Source: Eucommia ulmoides
Lineage: Eukaryota > Streptophyta > Magnoliopsida > Garryales > Eucommiaceae
DNA length: 64,000 nt
Direction of reading: 5' to 3'
Assembly: GCA_016647705.1 (NCBI GenBank)
Contig: CM028339.1
Location: 22,731,803 to 22,795,802 of the forward strand
Part shown: piece by piece, positions 11,932 through 25,042 of the stretch
How positions within the stretch are numbered: position 1 is the first letter of the stretch
Layout of the letters: each line of letters begins with the position of its first letter
Notes under the pieces: model-generated
What the model was told of the DNA's origin: nothing
Database searches by the model: none
What the model saw: the letters and a program-made list of their open reading frames with translations, nothing else
Made by a program: the position numbers and the translations under genes

Positions 11932-14348
11932 TTAGTCCTTACCGCCCTCAAAATGGGGGGTGTACGGGAGGGGAGAAGAAACATCGAACTCACCCTTTTT
12001 AGGAATCCTCTCATCAGCGTTGTCCCTCTTAACATCTTTCCACCTAGCACCTTCATGCTTGACACCATCCTCCGGCTTTGAGAACTCTATCTCTACATGG
12101 ACAGGGGAGAAGTCAGGATACAAGCGGTGGATGGCCTTTATTGTGGCCTTGTTCCCAACTTCCAGGAAGTTGTTAACCATCTTTTCCCGAAGCTCTTGAT
12201 ACTCGGGACCCTCCCTCTATTTTTTCACTACCTTTGACCTACCCTTCTCCCTGGCCTAGGAAACAGAAGCACGAGACTTTTGCTCCTGGTCTTTCGCATG
12301 CTTCTTATAGGAGGTTAACTCTATCTCGTGCTTATAAATATTTGACTGGAGATTTTACCGATCAACACGGAGTTCGAGATTCTCTGCTCGAAGAGCGGAC
12401 ATATCGACGCGAAGTCTAGCCTCTACCTCGTCATTCTTCTTAGGGAAGGCTCGATGGGAGTCCAGCTTGGTAAGGAGTCCGCCCCCAAAAAAGAGTTAGT
12501 CTACTAGCCAGTGATACCGAAGGGTAACCAGTCAAAAGGAACAAGTTGGGTAGATAAGAACAGATTCGGGAAACTCAAAAAAGTTTGCAAAGAATGTAAG
12601 TGCTGAGAAAGAGTAAAGTACTCACCCCCGTCAGGACTCTATAGACATCCATGGCAAGCCGCTCAAGGGTAGTGCTCGCAATCTTTTTCAGGTCAGCTAG
12701 ATGGGTCACCCAGCCCAAGAACCGCAGTGCTAGAGCTAGGTTGTCCAATAGTCGAGTGTTGACCTCCACCCCAGTATTCCCAACTCTGGAGAAATTGGGA
12801 CGAGGATTCAGAGGGATAGGAGCAGCTAGTGTTAGCTAAGAAAGACATTTTCTCTTCTATGTGCCATGCTGGGTTGGCTGTCCAGTCGGGCGCTTGCCAC
12901 TTCCTTGCGGAGCCACTGATATGGTCTTCGAGCCCTGTGTGTTGGGATCGAACTTTCTAGTTTTTGCCCTGGTATGAGTCGGAGGCTAGGAAGGTGGGCC
13001 GCCACTCTAAGAAGTCTGTCCCTACTCAATGGTGGAACTCTCTATGGCCCTAGCCTTCCTCTAAGAAGCAACCTTCCTCAACAGTGCAACGTTGTCCATG
13101 CCTGTCAAGAAATCACGACTTAGAATATCGAACATCAGACATGAAAAACAGACGATCAGAAATTTTTTTTTATTACTATTCTTAAGCCTCGATGGAAGCT
13201 CGGTAGGGGGCAGAAAGTAGGCTCGGTAGAAGTGAATGTCATATAGATTCGAGCTCAGCAACTCGTTTAGCTAGTTGAAGGGTGTCCTTGAGATCATCTC
13301 CCTCAGCACAACGATTTCGAGACAGATCTACTATGCCCTATGAACCCTCTTGCCTGGTTTCTCACTCTCGGCAAAAGCAGGACAAAAACCCAGTAAGTGC
13401 TAATGGCTGGAGTACCGTTCTCAACTACCCCCAAGATTTTCTTACTAATTCGTCTCCAGTGTTGCTGAACAAGAATTGAGTGATCCTCCTCATCAGAGCA
13501 TAACTCTCAGCCATTGCCACCAAGGTAAGGTAAAAGAACATCAGTTTCCACTTTTGCAAGTGGGCTTCCGTATCAGTTAGAAACACTGACCGAGAGGATG
13601 CGTAGCACCACCTAGCACCCAATGGTAGGGACTTGGCAGAGAAAAGAGCACGGAAAGGTTCTAGGCTCGGCTCAATCCCTTCCGCCTTGAAGATAATGTA
13701 GGCCGCTATCACTATATTCATGCTGCCAAGAGCCAATTGTGACGGACACAGAACGAGCTCCTTACAGATCGCTCGAACCTAGTGGTGAATGGGAAAGCAG
13801 AGTTCGGCATCTAACTGGTGAAGAAACACCATAATGAAGCCCGGGGGTAGTTGATGTGCCTTCTGGTCGGCAATAAAGATCCTCGTCACGACGGAACCCA
13901 AGAAGGTAAATAGGCTACGAGCTTTCATCAAATCCTTTTCGGCTACATTGGACTAAAGATCTCATAGAGGACTCTAGACGGGAACAACAGAAACCAGAAT
14001 CTCGGGTCTCAGAGCGCAGACGGGCCACGGCACAAAGCGAATCTCCTGGAGAAACACGGTCTCTATTACACGATCTTCCTCCTCTAGAATGGTTACAAAG
14101 ATGAGCTCCCATGAAGATCTTTCTTCTTTGTCCTTGTCAGGGTAATCGACCATGGACACCAAGTCGGCCAGGGAAGGTCTTCTCTTAGACAATGGTGTCC
14201 GAACCATCGGAGAAGTGGAAGGCAAGCTCAAAGTACCCGTGCGCCGTCCAGCATCCCTGGGAGCAGGGGAGGCTCGCTTCAACACACTAAATCCTGAGCC
14301 GCTCCCAAAAGAATAAGAATATTCAGAGCTAGAAATGTTAGAAAACAT
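11932..14348 (-). pseudogene. Antisense ORF of the TAT-type element (gypsy-type transposon protein domain), broken
   Basis: On the minus strand, open pieces begin at Met 14348 (Ser/Gly-rich start, MFSNISSSEY) and continue through PPGFIMVFLHQLDAEL and LCPSQLALGSMNIV to FKAEGIEPSLEPFRALFSAK and GARWCYASSRS. Further charged, coiled-coil-like pieces lie at 12575-13029 and 11932-12180. The central part matches my memory of the plant 'putative gypsy type transposon' domain (proteins encoded in antisense between pol and the 3' LTR of TAT-group elements). Stops and frameshifts split it into at least five frames. The function of this protein family is not established. Context fits: integrase upstream on the other strand, LTR downstream. 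Confidence 0.7.
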
Positions 14349-14876
14349 TTTGAAGTAAAAAGAAAAAAAAATATTGTGCAGATATGTTTCTTAGAGAGAA
14401 CGCTCAGAGAACTTGAGTACATTTGAATGAGGCTTAGCTCCCTATTTATCAACAAGCAAAGTCCAGAAGGGCGTTCTGGCATCGCCGGACGATGCCATGC
14501 GCACGGCGCTATGGCGCACCGCCGGCTCGCCACTTGCTGGCCACCAACCAATTGGCTACTGGCTGACCCTTTTGGACAAGGGCCTAGGGGGCGCTGGCCC
14601 ACCTAGGCATTGGCCTCTGGGGCACTGCCCTGCGTGGGCCAATGCCCGTTGGGTCAAGCCCACTGGCCCTAGCTAGGACAACGCCCCTAGCCTAACGACA
14701 GCCAACGTCCCCCTAGCAGGCCGACCAACCTCTACTTGCACCCAGTACCCCTGGGGGCGTACCACCTCACTCCCTTATCCGTCCGTGGCATAAACCCCCT
14801 GGGGCGGGCCTCTATTTTTTCATGGTGAAGGTCAGTCTATGCTAAAGACTTGTTCACAATGAACGGGTATTGTCCT
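14349..14876 (-). promoter_or_regulatory. GC-rich leader and promoter region of the antisense ORF
   Basis: Directly upstream of the antisense Met there is a TATA-like GATAAATAGG on the minus strand (about 14443-14452) about 95 bp before the start codon. Further upstream lies a GC-rich stretch (about 14470-14815) with repeated 'tggcc', 'cccta' and 'ggggc' words. Promoter function is inferred from position. Confidence 0.4.
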
Positions 14877-15110
14877 GAAAATTGAAGAAATTCAAGGTTA
14901 CCTTGCCGTGCTACCTGACCCCCAAACCCCGGCCGCATGAGGGCCTATTTCAAATTAGCTCCTCAAAAAAACCTAACTGCTAAAAAAGTGTCACCCAGAA
15001 AATTGAAAAAATTTGGGGTCTCCCTACCATGCTACCTGACCCCGGACCCCGACCATATGGGGACCTATCTCAAATTCTTTCCCCCGAAAAAATTAACTCT
15101 TGGAAAAATA
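14877..15110 (+). repeat. Tandem duplication of about 120 bp inside the TAT-type element
   Basis: 'gaaaattgaa.aaatt', then 'tgctacctgaccc', then 'cccc..c..catgagggcctatttcaaatt'-type sequence occurs twice in succession with moderate divergence. Each copy is followed by an A-rich stretch. Confidence 0.75.
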
Positions 15111-15586
15111 TTGATCAGAGCTGTTTCGAAGTCTCCAAGACGCTCGTTCCAGCCAGAAAGTGATATTCTTGACCGTCTCGCTTCCCTCACTGCGTAAGGT
15201 TAGAAGGGTAACTGATTAATGTATTTTCGGACACCACTGGGTCAGTACCTGAGACCTAGCCCTGTGTCTGTCCTTGTAATGATATGGATGCATTCCGGAA
15301 TCTGAGTGTCATGCTGGAACATACGTCGATCACGACTCTTCCTTAGAATCTCATTTGCACCCAGGGCGAAGCAAGGTTTCCTACAAGGACGTGCCGCTCT
15401 GAGCTTTGCACCATACCCCAGGCCACCAACTTCAAGGGCTCAGCCGCTCACCCTGACCAGCTCCTCATTCCAACTCGTTTCTTCTCTAAGACACCATGGA
15501 TCTCCACTCTCCTCTACTAGCTTACCACCACAGGCCTGACAGAGGCCCGCAGACTTTTCCAAATGGGTCCAAAAGTCCAAGCCCAG

Positions 15587-15973
15587 TGATTATCTCCTAA
15601 ATGCCCCAAAATTATCGGTTAAACACAAAATTTCGACTAATTAACCGTGTTTAGATCCGACTAATCATCTTCAACTCCTATATATATAAAGGGCTATGCA
15701 AGCTCCAGGTACGCTTTATTAGACGCATACTTTGAGTTCACTTGCTTACTTGACGCATTTATGTACCTTTTCTCTCTAAGCTCTTATTCTTGTGACGGAA
15801 GGGGCTTCACCAGAATAAATCTCAGTGTGAGTTTTCTACAGATACAACTCCCTAAGGAGCAGGACCTTGGGCACAGCAGGTCAGTCCTCCTAGGACCCAG
15901 TACAACTCACGTGAACAATTTTCAACCATCGACTCTACCTCTGCAAAAAGACAATTGTCATCCGATTGAATCA
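15587..15973 (+). repeat. Probable 3' LTR of the TAT-type element
   Basis: Begins TGATTATC and ends GAATCA, short inverted termini of the TG..CA type. It contains a strong TATA box (TATATATAAA at 15681-15690) and a downstream leader. No 5' LTR remains, so the boundaries rest only on these signals. The preceding ~480 bases (15111-15586) hold no supported gene. Confidence 0.5.
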
Positions 15974-17986
15974 TACTCGAGGTGTGTACTAGTTTTATAC
16001 ACCAACAAAAGTTTTTTTTAGTAAGTCTTAATTTATTACATTCCTATCAAGTCTCAATATTAGAATTGTGGTGTATAATTATAATCTTTAGATGGTGTTA
16101 TGTATTAGGTTTCATATATATAAATCTTAGTTAAATTACATATGTGTATTTGAAAAATGTAGCATGACATGAATTGGTTTTCAAATGGAGGAAGGAAATA
16201 TAATTTCTATTGCTTATTTTTGTATTACCATAAATAAATCTAATAGAAAATTCTATTAGAAATATTTTGTTTGAAAATCACCATCTAAAAATATCTATCA
16301 ACTAATATAAATTTTATTTTTGCCTAAATTCACGCATTGCGCACGGGTGAAAATTAGTACTATATATTAAAAGTAGAACCCAAAGATGAACCACAATTCA
16401 AAACAAGATCTCTATAATCTCTTTATTCCTATTAAATCAATGGTCAATATCTTCTTTTCCACTATTAGTATTATGATCCTAGATCTTCTATGAATTAATT
16501 ATTACTAATTTTTTGAAAATATATATTTTCACACCTTTGTTTTTATTTTTATGAAAAATCAATTACAATCTCTAAAATTTCATAAAATCCTACTTTAATT
16601 TATATAAATTTCAAGTGAAGCCCTAAAAAAATTTTACCTTTTAAAAAATACTCTATGTTTTTTATTATATGTAGATTAAGAATCAAAATTATTACATCAA
16701 AGTATTCAAGCTAAAAATATATAAATATATTTTTTCTAAAATTAGTTATTGTTATAACATCAACCACTGTGAAGACATTATGAACTAGTTAAATAAATTT
16801 TACCATATTTCATTTATGTATGCATGTGTGTGTGTATATATACAGATATTGTAAAATAAAATTTGACAAACACCTATTTTTCACTTAGTGTAAATAATTG
16901 TTTGTCATCTAATTATCCCAAAGGTGACTAATTATAATCGACCAGTGCGAGTAAAATATATATCAACCTTGACATCCCTAAAGTAAAATTCTTCTGCAAC
17001 AAATTTGCAACCATATAAACATATATCTATTGTCCTATAGCATGATTGGTAGAGTGAACATATAATCACTAAATGAACACTCTAATATTATCCTCAAAAT
17101 GAAGCAGTGTTAGCCATGCATCACCAAAAATTGTCCAAATATCATTTGTAATTAAAAAAAAATTAGATGTTACGATCAAAGAAAATGCGAAGAAAAACCA
17201 TAAGACAATTATAGAGATCAAAGCTCTGACATGGGATCCCGAAATCAGGTTTATACTAGATCTAAAATGAAAAGTTTTTTTTTTTTTTTTTTTTTTTTCT
17301 AATTGAAAATCTACTCTAATAGATAACACAATGTCAAAATTATAAGAAGTGTTATGCACATGCTGCGCCACTATCAAAGAAATCCATACAGACTATGGTT
17401 GGTGTTACAATTCTTGCCAATGGTTCAGAAAAAAGATAAACTAAGACAATAATCATTTTTTATGCAAAAAACTACAACATGAGAGCAAAGCTTCTTGTCC
17501 CCATGTAAAGGTGTATCATAATACTACTATATATATGACTTATAATATCACTAGATGCCAATAACTAGATTACAAATGAAAAGGTACAAAATCTACATGA
17601 ATGTAAGTAAATTCACCGAGTGTTGAATCACTAATTTTGTTTTATCGTGATTGTGAAACGTTGTCTGAAAAAAGTACAATGGATTTATACTACATTGATG
17701 TAACTATTCATTCGTAAAACAATGTTTGTTATTAAAAGGTATGCAAAATATTCACAACATAAAATAAATTCCAAGAAATTACCGAATGTAATAAGGCCCA
17801 TAACACGAAAATCTTGAATATTCTGCATTCGTGTTAATGATTACAACCTTAAGGATTGGTGGAAGTATTATACATTTCTACATACAATACAATCAACGCC
17901 AAATGTTTCATTACCACACCATTATCGTCTTACAATTGCAGATAAGGATAAGCAAAAGCAAAGTGAAGATAGATCTAAATCATTCC
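15974..17986. other. AT-rich DNA flanking the copia element, with a possible Helitron junction
   Basis: At 16330-16357 the words 'gcacgggtg' and 'aattagt' precede 'actatatattaaaag', a combination common at abutting Helitron 3' and 5' ends. From about 17000 to 17500 on the plus strand a short frame (YKKCYAH..., then TMVGVTILANG near 17341-17440) looks like a decayed RPA-type zinc-binding segment, as in Helitron-encoded RPA-like proteins, but the match is weak. A T-tract lies at about 17275-17299. Nothing else is supported. Confidence 0.25.
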
Positions 17987-20047
17987 TGTTGATTCTAAGA
18001 TTTTGATGAACAATTAAGTATTGATGTTTTGGTGGAACTCATGTTTGATTAAGTGTTTCAGTGATTTAAAGTTCCAGTAATAAAGATGTCAAATTGAATG
18101 GATGCTAAATGAAAATATCAAGATGATGAAGAAGTATTAAGAGTTTGAAGAAATTAGGGAAAACAACTCAGGTAAATCTTAATTCTTAATATCCCATTTA
18201 GGAACACACACATGACACAAAATGAATTTTATCTTTTATGTGTATTTTGGTTAAGTGTAATTATTTGCTCCTATGTGAATTGAAAAGAAATAATCTTGAA
18301 TGACTAAAATGAAATATAAGAATACTAGTGGAGCTTATTTAAGAGAGAAAATGGATAAATGGGAGAAATCGTAAAAGAAAGTGAGTAAAAAATGAGATTA
18401 GAGAAAAGATCCAGAAGGGAGCAGTCGACTGAGGAGTCGACCAGCCAATGGTGGCTGAACTCTCTAAATCGAAAAGTCGACTGACAAGTCGACCAGTGAA
18501 AACAACTGAACTTTCTGAATCAAAGAGTCGATCGAGCGGTCGACCTATGAACTGCATGGGCTACTTCCAGTATCTTTCAGTTTACTAGGCAGTCGACTAA
18601 ACGCGTAGTTTCTGGATACTGTTTGATCCGAGTTTAAATCCAAAAGTAGTCGTTTTTTGTTAGGACTTGAGAGAGATTTCGGAGATATTCTCCATATTTA
18701 AGATATGGTTCATATACTAATTAAATTATTTCAATATGGTTCATTAAATATTAATGTTTCTCAATTTGATACTTAAAATGGATTATATACTTATTTATTT
18801 TGATTGAAAAATACTTTGGGGTTTAATTGAGTGTTTTGAAAGTTGTTATTAAGTGAAATTGAACCTAAATGAAGTTCTTAAGTTATAAGGGGTCTGTAAG
18901 AGTTTTTCATTGTCATGACACTTATAAACTAGCCGTTAGAAGGCTGATTACATATTCCTTTAAATAGACCTGCGAATTTTATTAGAGAAAAAAATCATTC
19001 TAAGAGAGTTAATCATTCTATATCATTTTGAGAGAGTTTTTATAAGAGTTAGTATTCTACGTTATTGTGAGCTATTCTAAGAGTGATTCTGATAATCAAT
19101 TGCGATATATTCTTGTCGATATCAGATTCGAAGCTATACTATTTTCATCATTATTTCTATGGATTCCGGGTGAGATCTTTCCATATTGTTTATTGTTAAT
19201 TATTTTATATTTTGAAAATTGATCTTAGAAATTTTTTTTGATTTTTGAAGAAAATATTCTTTCAAACAATTTCTTGAATCTGATTACGTGCTCCAATTTG
19301 CTACCTATATTCTTGTTAAAATCAGATTTCTGTATCTCACACATTTTTATCACTAGTTGGGATATTAATTGATTTTTTATTTATCTGGGGTGGTAGAAGC
19401 TCTGAATGAGATTTACTACTTATCAATTTTTGTATTGGTGAGTTGTGACGGGTTAAATATCATTGGGGATATTTAATCAAGGGTAATTGGGTTTCAGTCT
19501 CTTCCTGTAAAAAGATTGAGGTATTAATTCTTCCTAAATAGAATTAGTGTGAGTGTTTTGTAAATATTCTATCCTTACCTGTGAAAATGATAGTCGGAGT
19601 GTTTTGTGAGATTTTGATTCTTGTGCCTTAGTGTTAAAAAGAATTAGGTTATTCTTGAACCTGTAAAAAGTAGAGGTTTTTTCCTTAGCCTGGGATAAAG
19701 ATATTGTAAAAGTTGATTATAAGTCTGTAAAAAAATCAGTGTGTTGGTTTGGTTTCTACTTTTAAAGGAATTTTGATTTTAGTGGGTGCGACCTCCGTGG
19801 AGCTTAGGGGACTGGATTAACCAAGAGTAGCTTGGTGAACCAGTATAAATCTTTTGTGTGCTGCATTATTATTTTGCTATTTTTGTTGTTTGGGTGTGCA
19901 CTTAGATTGATCATATTATTCCGCTGTGTTATAAAGATAATAATTAATTTAGGCTTAAAATTAATTATTTGATTTATCATGTTTTATTTTGATATATTTC
20001 TAATTACCCAATTCACTCCCCCTCTTGGGTATTGTACTGGGTCAACA
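17987..20047 (+). repeat. 5' LTR of the copia element
   Basis: 2061 bp. It holds a GTCGAC-containing minisatellite (about 18418-18600), a TTTAAATAG core-promoter candidate (about 18958) and a terminal box 'cttgggtattgtactgggtcaaca'-like sequence. It aligns along its whole length with 25043-27141; the main length difference is one minisatellite unit. Confidence 0.93.
18418..18600. repeat. GTCGAC minisatellite in the 5' LTR
   Basis: A unit of about 60 bp carrying pairs of the palindrome GTCGAC (AGTCGACTGA..AGTCGACC) followed by 'ctctctgaatcgaa'-like spacer is repeated about three times. The copy in the 3' LTR has one more unit. Confidence 0.85.
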
Positions 20048-20049
20048 AT

Positions 20050-20061
20050 TGGCATTAGAGC
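20050..20061 (+). other. Primer-binding site
   Basis: TGGCATTAGAGC, two mismatches from TGGTATCAGAGC, the sequence complementary to the 3' end of initiator tRNA-Met. It lies 2 nt after the 5' LTR end. The relative at 39086-39098 has the canonical form. Confidence 0.85.
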
Positions 20062-20098
20062 TGATTTAGCTGGAATTTATTTTGCTAACAAATATCAC

Positions 20099-21609
20099 AT
20101 GGCACACATAGTAGGCATACTAGCTGAGGGACAGTCTATCACTGACCACCCTTATTTACAGGTGAAAGTTACTCGTTTTGGAAAGACATGATGATAGCCT
20201 TTTTTCACGCTATAAATTACAACGTGTGGCTAACAATCGAGGATGATCCATTCATTCCAATGAAAAACGGAGTCGAGAAGAAGAAGGAACAACTCACTGC
20301 TTTCGATAAGCAGAAACTCTCTATTAATTCTCAAGTTATCAATATTCTCTTTTGTTCTTTAGATGCTAATGAGTATTCTAGAGTTTCAGGTTGTAAATCC
20401 GCAAAGGAGATGTGGGATAAGCTACAAGTCACCCACAAAGGGACAAGTCAAGTGAAGCAGTAAAAATTCAATGCACTTATGAGAAAATTTGAGTTGTTCA
20501 GGATAGAGGAGAATGAATCGATTCATGAGATGTACACTCACTTCAACAACATATGCAACAGTATGAACCAACTCAAAAAACTATACTCCATGGAGGATAG
20601 AGTACGAAAGGTCCTAAGGTCATTGACGAAAATATGGGAGTCAAAGGTGATGGCAATCGAGGAAGTTAAGGATCTTGGCAAATACGACATCGATGATCTA
20701 ATTGGTAATTTGATGACTCATGAATCGGCAATCAAAGGCTACGAGGATAATACCGAAAATAGCAAGAGAAAATACTTGGCACTAAAAGTTCAAAAAATTG
20801 AAGAAGGAGATGACAGTGATGATGAAAGTCTTGATAGTGAGTAAGAGAAGAATGTATCACTTCTCACAAATAATTTTATAAGAATGACTCGGCGCACATT
20901 CCGTGGGAAAAGAAATCTCAACATGTCCAAAGTAGAATGCTGCAATTGTCATAAAATCAGTCATTTTCAAAATGATTGTCCCGAACCAAAGAAGAAGAAA
21001 GAAAATAAGAAAGCGAAGAAGAGTAAGAAGAAATCGATGAAGGCTACCTGGGATAATACCGATTTAAGTAGCTCGAAAGAATCAAATAGTAAGAATACAT
21101 CCATGCTTGCATTAATGGCCACTGGTGGTGAGGTAACCGATTGTTCAAGTTCATGTCCTTTAAATTTTAATGAATTATTTGATATTTATCAAGAACTTTT
21201 GCATGATTATAAAAATCAGTGTTCTAAAATAAATGCCCTTCAAAGTACAATTAACATATTAAATAAGCAAGTGGTGGATTATGAATTTGAAAACAATGGA
21301 TTAGAATCTAAATTGATGGATTTGCAATCAATTGTTCTCAAATTTACCGGCGGTGAAAACAATTTGAAAATGCTTTTGGGAAGTTCACGTGGAGTTTTTG
21401 ATAAAGTCGGTGTCGGATTTCAGAAAAATCTTAAACAAAAACGCTTTCAAAAATTCTTTTCTGAAACCAAAGATCTTGTTAAATGTTTTAAATGTAACGT
21501 TGTGGGGCATACTATTCATAGATGTTTTGCAAAACTATCTAACTGTAGACAAGTTTGGATTCCGAAAGGAACTAAAATTGTCCCGACTAACAAGATCAGA
21601 CCCATGTAG
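20099..21609 (+). pseudogene. copia gag (capsid/nucleocapsid), broken
   Basis: Starts at ATG 20099 (MAHIVGILAEG); a frameshift just before GESYSFWKDMM moves it to frame 1, where it stays until 21607. The first part matches the plant copia gag (UBN2-type) domain: YNVWLTIED, AKEMWDKLQ, then FELFRIEENESIHEM. Two zinc knuckles follow: CCNCHKISHFQNDC (about 20938) and CFKCNVVGHTIHRC (about 21484). Between them is an acidic/lysine-rich segment and a coiled coil (residues YQELLHDY..LESKLMDLQ). Stops at 20461, 20842 and 21607 break it. The intact protein would have formed the cytoplasmic virus-like particle. Confidence 0.9.
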
Positions 21610-21644
21610 GCTGGGTACCACTTAGGAACTATTTGAGGTGCTCC

Positions 21645-24600
21645 TTGCAGGTTTTTCTAAAAGCATGAATAAGTAAGGACAAATGGTTTCTAGATAGTGG
21701 TTGTTCTCGACACATGACGGGAGATAAAAGAAAATTTATATCTTTGACACCTAAAGATAGAGGTCATGTGACTTTCGGAGACAATGCAAAGGGTAAAATT
21801 ATCGGTATAGGTAATATCGGTAATGGTACTACTATAATTAAAGATGTGTTACTAGTTGATGAATTTAAACATAATTTGTTTAGTATTAGTCAACTTTGTG
21901 ATAAGGGCTATAATGTTATATTTGATCATGATAGATGCATCATTAAGAATAGTCATGATAGTAGTATCTTGCTAATTGTATCACGTTTTGAGAATGTGTA
22001 TATTTGTTCTTTCGATGATTTTAATTCTCAAAATTTATCTTGTTTGAATGTTTTATCTGAAAATAGTTGGTTATGGCATAGAAGACTTGGACATGCTAGT
22101 ATGGAGTTAATTTATAACATATCTAAGAAGAGTCTTGTACGTGGCCTACCTGATTTGAAATATGTGAAGGATAAAGTATGTGATGCATGTCAATTAGGCA
22201 AGCAAGTTAGATAATCATTTAAGAAAAAGATACACACGTCCACGTCTAGATGTCTTGAATTATTGCATCTTGATTTATTTGGGCCTAACTCTGTTGCTAG
22301 TTTTGGTGGTAAGTTTTATGCAATTGTCATAGTTGATGATTATTCTAGACTTACCTGGATATATTTTCTTACCAAGAAAAGTGAGGTTGCTTCCGTTCTC
22401 GCTAAATTTTGTAAATGTGTTCAAAATGAGAAGCAATGTTTTATCATTAACATTCGTAGTAACAGAGGAAGAGAATTTAAGAATGATAAAGTGGTAAGTT
22501 ATTGTGATGAGCATGGTTATGTTTACAACTTTCCTACACCAAGATCACCGCAATAAAATAGTGTAGTGGAAAGGAAGAACAAAACGCTTCAAGAGATGGC
22601 CAGAACAATGTTAAATGAAAATTGTTTACCAACCTACTTCTGGGCCGAAGCAGTAAGTATCGCTTGTCACGTTGTAAACCGAGTATCAATTCATAGAGGG
22701 TTTAACAAAACCCCATATGAAATCTGGAATGGTAAGACTCCTAATATTTCCTATTTTAAAGTCTTTGGATGCAAATGTTTTATTTTGAACGACAATGATA
22801 ATCTTGGTAAATTTGATACTAAATCCGATTATGGGATTTTTCTTGGATATACTACTAATAGTAAGGCTTATAGAGTTTATAATAAACATACTTTAGTAGT
22901 AGAAGAAACTATACATGTTATTTTTTAGGAAGCTGATCCATACTTGTCGATAAAGGTTTTGGATGATGATGATGCATGTATCTTAAAGAACCAAAACCAA
23001 GGTAATGATGTACCAAAGGAGTCTCACCAAGAGGAAGAACTTAAGGAGAAGGATTCAACTTTATCAAAAGCTATAAAGAAAGTACCAGGACATTCAATTA
23101 AAGAAATCATCGGTAATTTCGAAAAAGGTGTAAGTACTCTATCTTCTCTTAAGGATATAATCAATCTTGTTTTCTTATCTCAAATTGAGCCTAAAACTAT
23201 AAATGAGGCATTAATTGATGAATCTTGAATTTCCGCAATGCAAGATGAATTAGTTCAATTTGAGCGGAACAAAGTGTGGTGTCTTGTTCTGAGACCGAAT
23301 TTTCATCCAATTTTTTGTACTAAATGGGTATTTAGAAACAAAAAGGATGAATTTGGTATGGTAATTAGAAATAAAGCAAGATTAGTAGCACAGGGCTATA
23401 ATTAAGAGAAAAGAATTGATTATGATGAAACTTATGCTCTTGTTGCTAGACTAGAAGCAATTAAAATGCTACTCGCCTTTGCATGTTCACGTAATTTTAA
23501 GATATATCAAATGGATGTAAAGAGTGCATTTCTAAATGGCTTTCTAGCTGAAAAAGTTTATGTGGAATAACCCCCGGGACTTAAAAGTGATAAATTTCCC
23601 GATTATGTATTTAAACTTCGCAGGGCTTTGTAGGGGCTCAAACAAGCTCCGAGAGCTTGGTATGAGAGACTTAGCAGATATTTGATCGAAACTAGTTTTC
23701 GAAGAGGTATTTGTGATATTACACTATTTGTTAAGAAAATTGATTCTGATATTCTATTAATACAAGTATATGTTGATGATATCATTTTTGGATCTACTAA
23801 TGAGGATCTTTGCCAAGAGTTTGCTAAGATAATGCAGGTTGAATTTTAAATGAGTATGATAAGAAAGTTAAATTTCTTTCTTGGATTGCAAATTAAGCAA
23901 ATCAAATAAGGGATATTTATAAATCAAGCTAAATACACCAAGGAGTTGTTAAAGAAATATGGTTTGGAAGGAGTTAAAGAGTACAAAACTCTCATGGTAA
24001 CGGCTACAAAAATTGAAAAAGATGATACGGGCAAAAGCATTAATGAAAAAATGTATTGAGGTATGATTGGTAGCTTATTGTATTTAACTGCTAGTAGACC
24101 TGACATTATGTATAGTGTTTATCTTTGTGCTAGATTTCAATCTTGTCCTAAAGAATCGCACTTGACTGTAGTTAAGCGAATTTTTCGTTATTTAAAGGGG
24201 ATGACTGACCTAAGATTATAGTATCCTAAGGGGAGTGATTTTAAATTGGTAAGTTACTTCGATGCTGACTTTGCCGGTTGCAAAGTTGAGCGAAAAAGCA
24301 CAAGTGGATCATGTCAATTGTTAGGACATGCTTTGGTTCCTTGGTCAAGCAAGAAACAGAATTCGATAGCCTTATCTACTACTGAGGCTGAATACATGGC
24401 AGCTGGTAACTATTGTGCTCAAATTCTATATATTAAGTAACAGTTAAATGATTTTGGAGTTTGTATGGAGGAGGTCCCGATCTTTTGTGATAATAAAAGT
24501 GCTATATGTCTAAGTAAAAATCCTACATAGTACTTACGAACTAAGCACATAGAGATTAGATATCATTTTATTCGTGATCACATTCAGAAAAGGGTATTAT

Positions 24601-24727
24601 TATTGAGTATATTGATACCTCCGACCAGCTTGCTGATGTTTTTACTAAGCCACTAGCGGAAGATCAGTTTGTGAAAATCATTCACGATTTGGGTATGGCT
24701 AAGCATAATGATGTTTTCCTAGACTAA
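21645..24727 (+). pseudogene. copia pol: protease, integrase, reverse transcriptase, RNase H, broken
   Basis: Frame 0 carries, in order, protease WFLDSGCSRHMTGD (21687), the pre-integrase WHRRLGHAS..CDACQLGK zinc-binding part (about 22074-22205), and integrase HLDLFGPN, DDYSRLTWIYF and VVERKNKTLQEMART. RVT_2 follows: KARLVAQGYN, YQMDVKSAFLNG, GLKQAPRAWYERL, with an intact YVDD at 23769-23780. RNase H (YFDADFAGCKVERKSTSG, LSTTEAEYMA) and the closing DTSDQLADVFTKPL come last, the final part after a frameshift near 24595; it ends at TAA 24725-24727. At least eight in-frame stops are present (among them 22554, 23226, 23403, 23568, 24057, 24219, 24438, 24528), most of them single transitions from Gln, Arg or Trp codons. 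Confidence 0.95.
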
Positions 24728-25028
24728 GTTACATGTGTTGTGTTTCCTCCCTCCCTAAATTTGTTTTTGAAGATGACAAAGGGGGAGAAATTAGTGATGT
24801 TTTATTAAGGGGGAGTAATGTTTTATTAAGAGAGAGTATTCTAAAATTGTGTTTTCATTAAAATGGAGAAATTTAAAAAATATTGTGCTTTATTGAGTAT
24901 TTTTAAATTATGCATTATTGAAATCTTCATTATGATGCTTTAACGAGTTAAAGAACCCGTCCTCGGATTCAAGGGGAGTGTGGTTATATTTTATTTTGAA
25001 GAAAACATCAAAGTTAATTGTCATCATC

Positions 25029-25042
25029 AAAAAGGGGAAGAT
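25029..25042 (+). other. Polypurine tract
   Basis: AAAAAGGGGAAGAT immediately before the 3' LTR; it would prime plus-strand DNA synthesis. The same motif is recognisable at both inverted LTR starts near 41247 and 41381. Confidence 0.88.

Noticed and set aside
22275..22514. Minus-strand ORFs across the copia pol
   Set aside because: Shadows of pol in the opposite strand with no domain.
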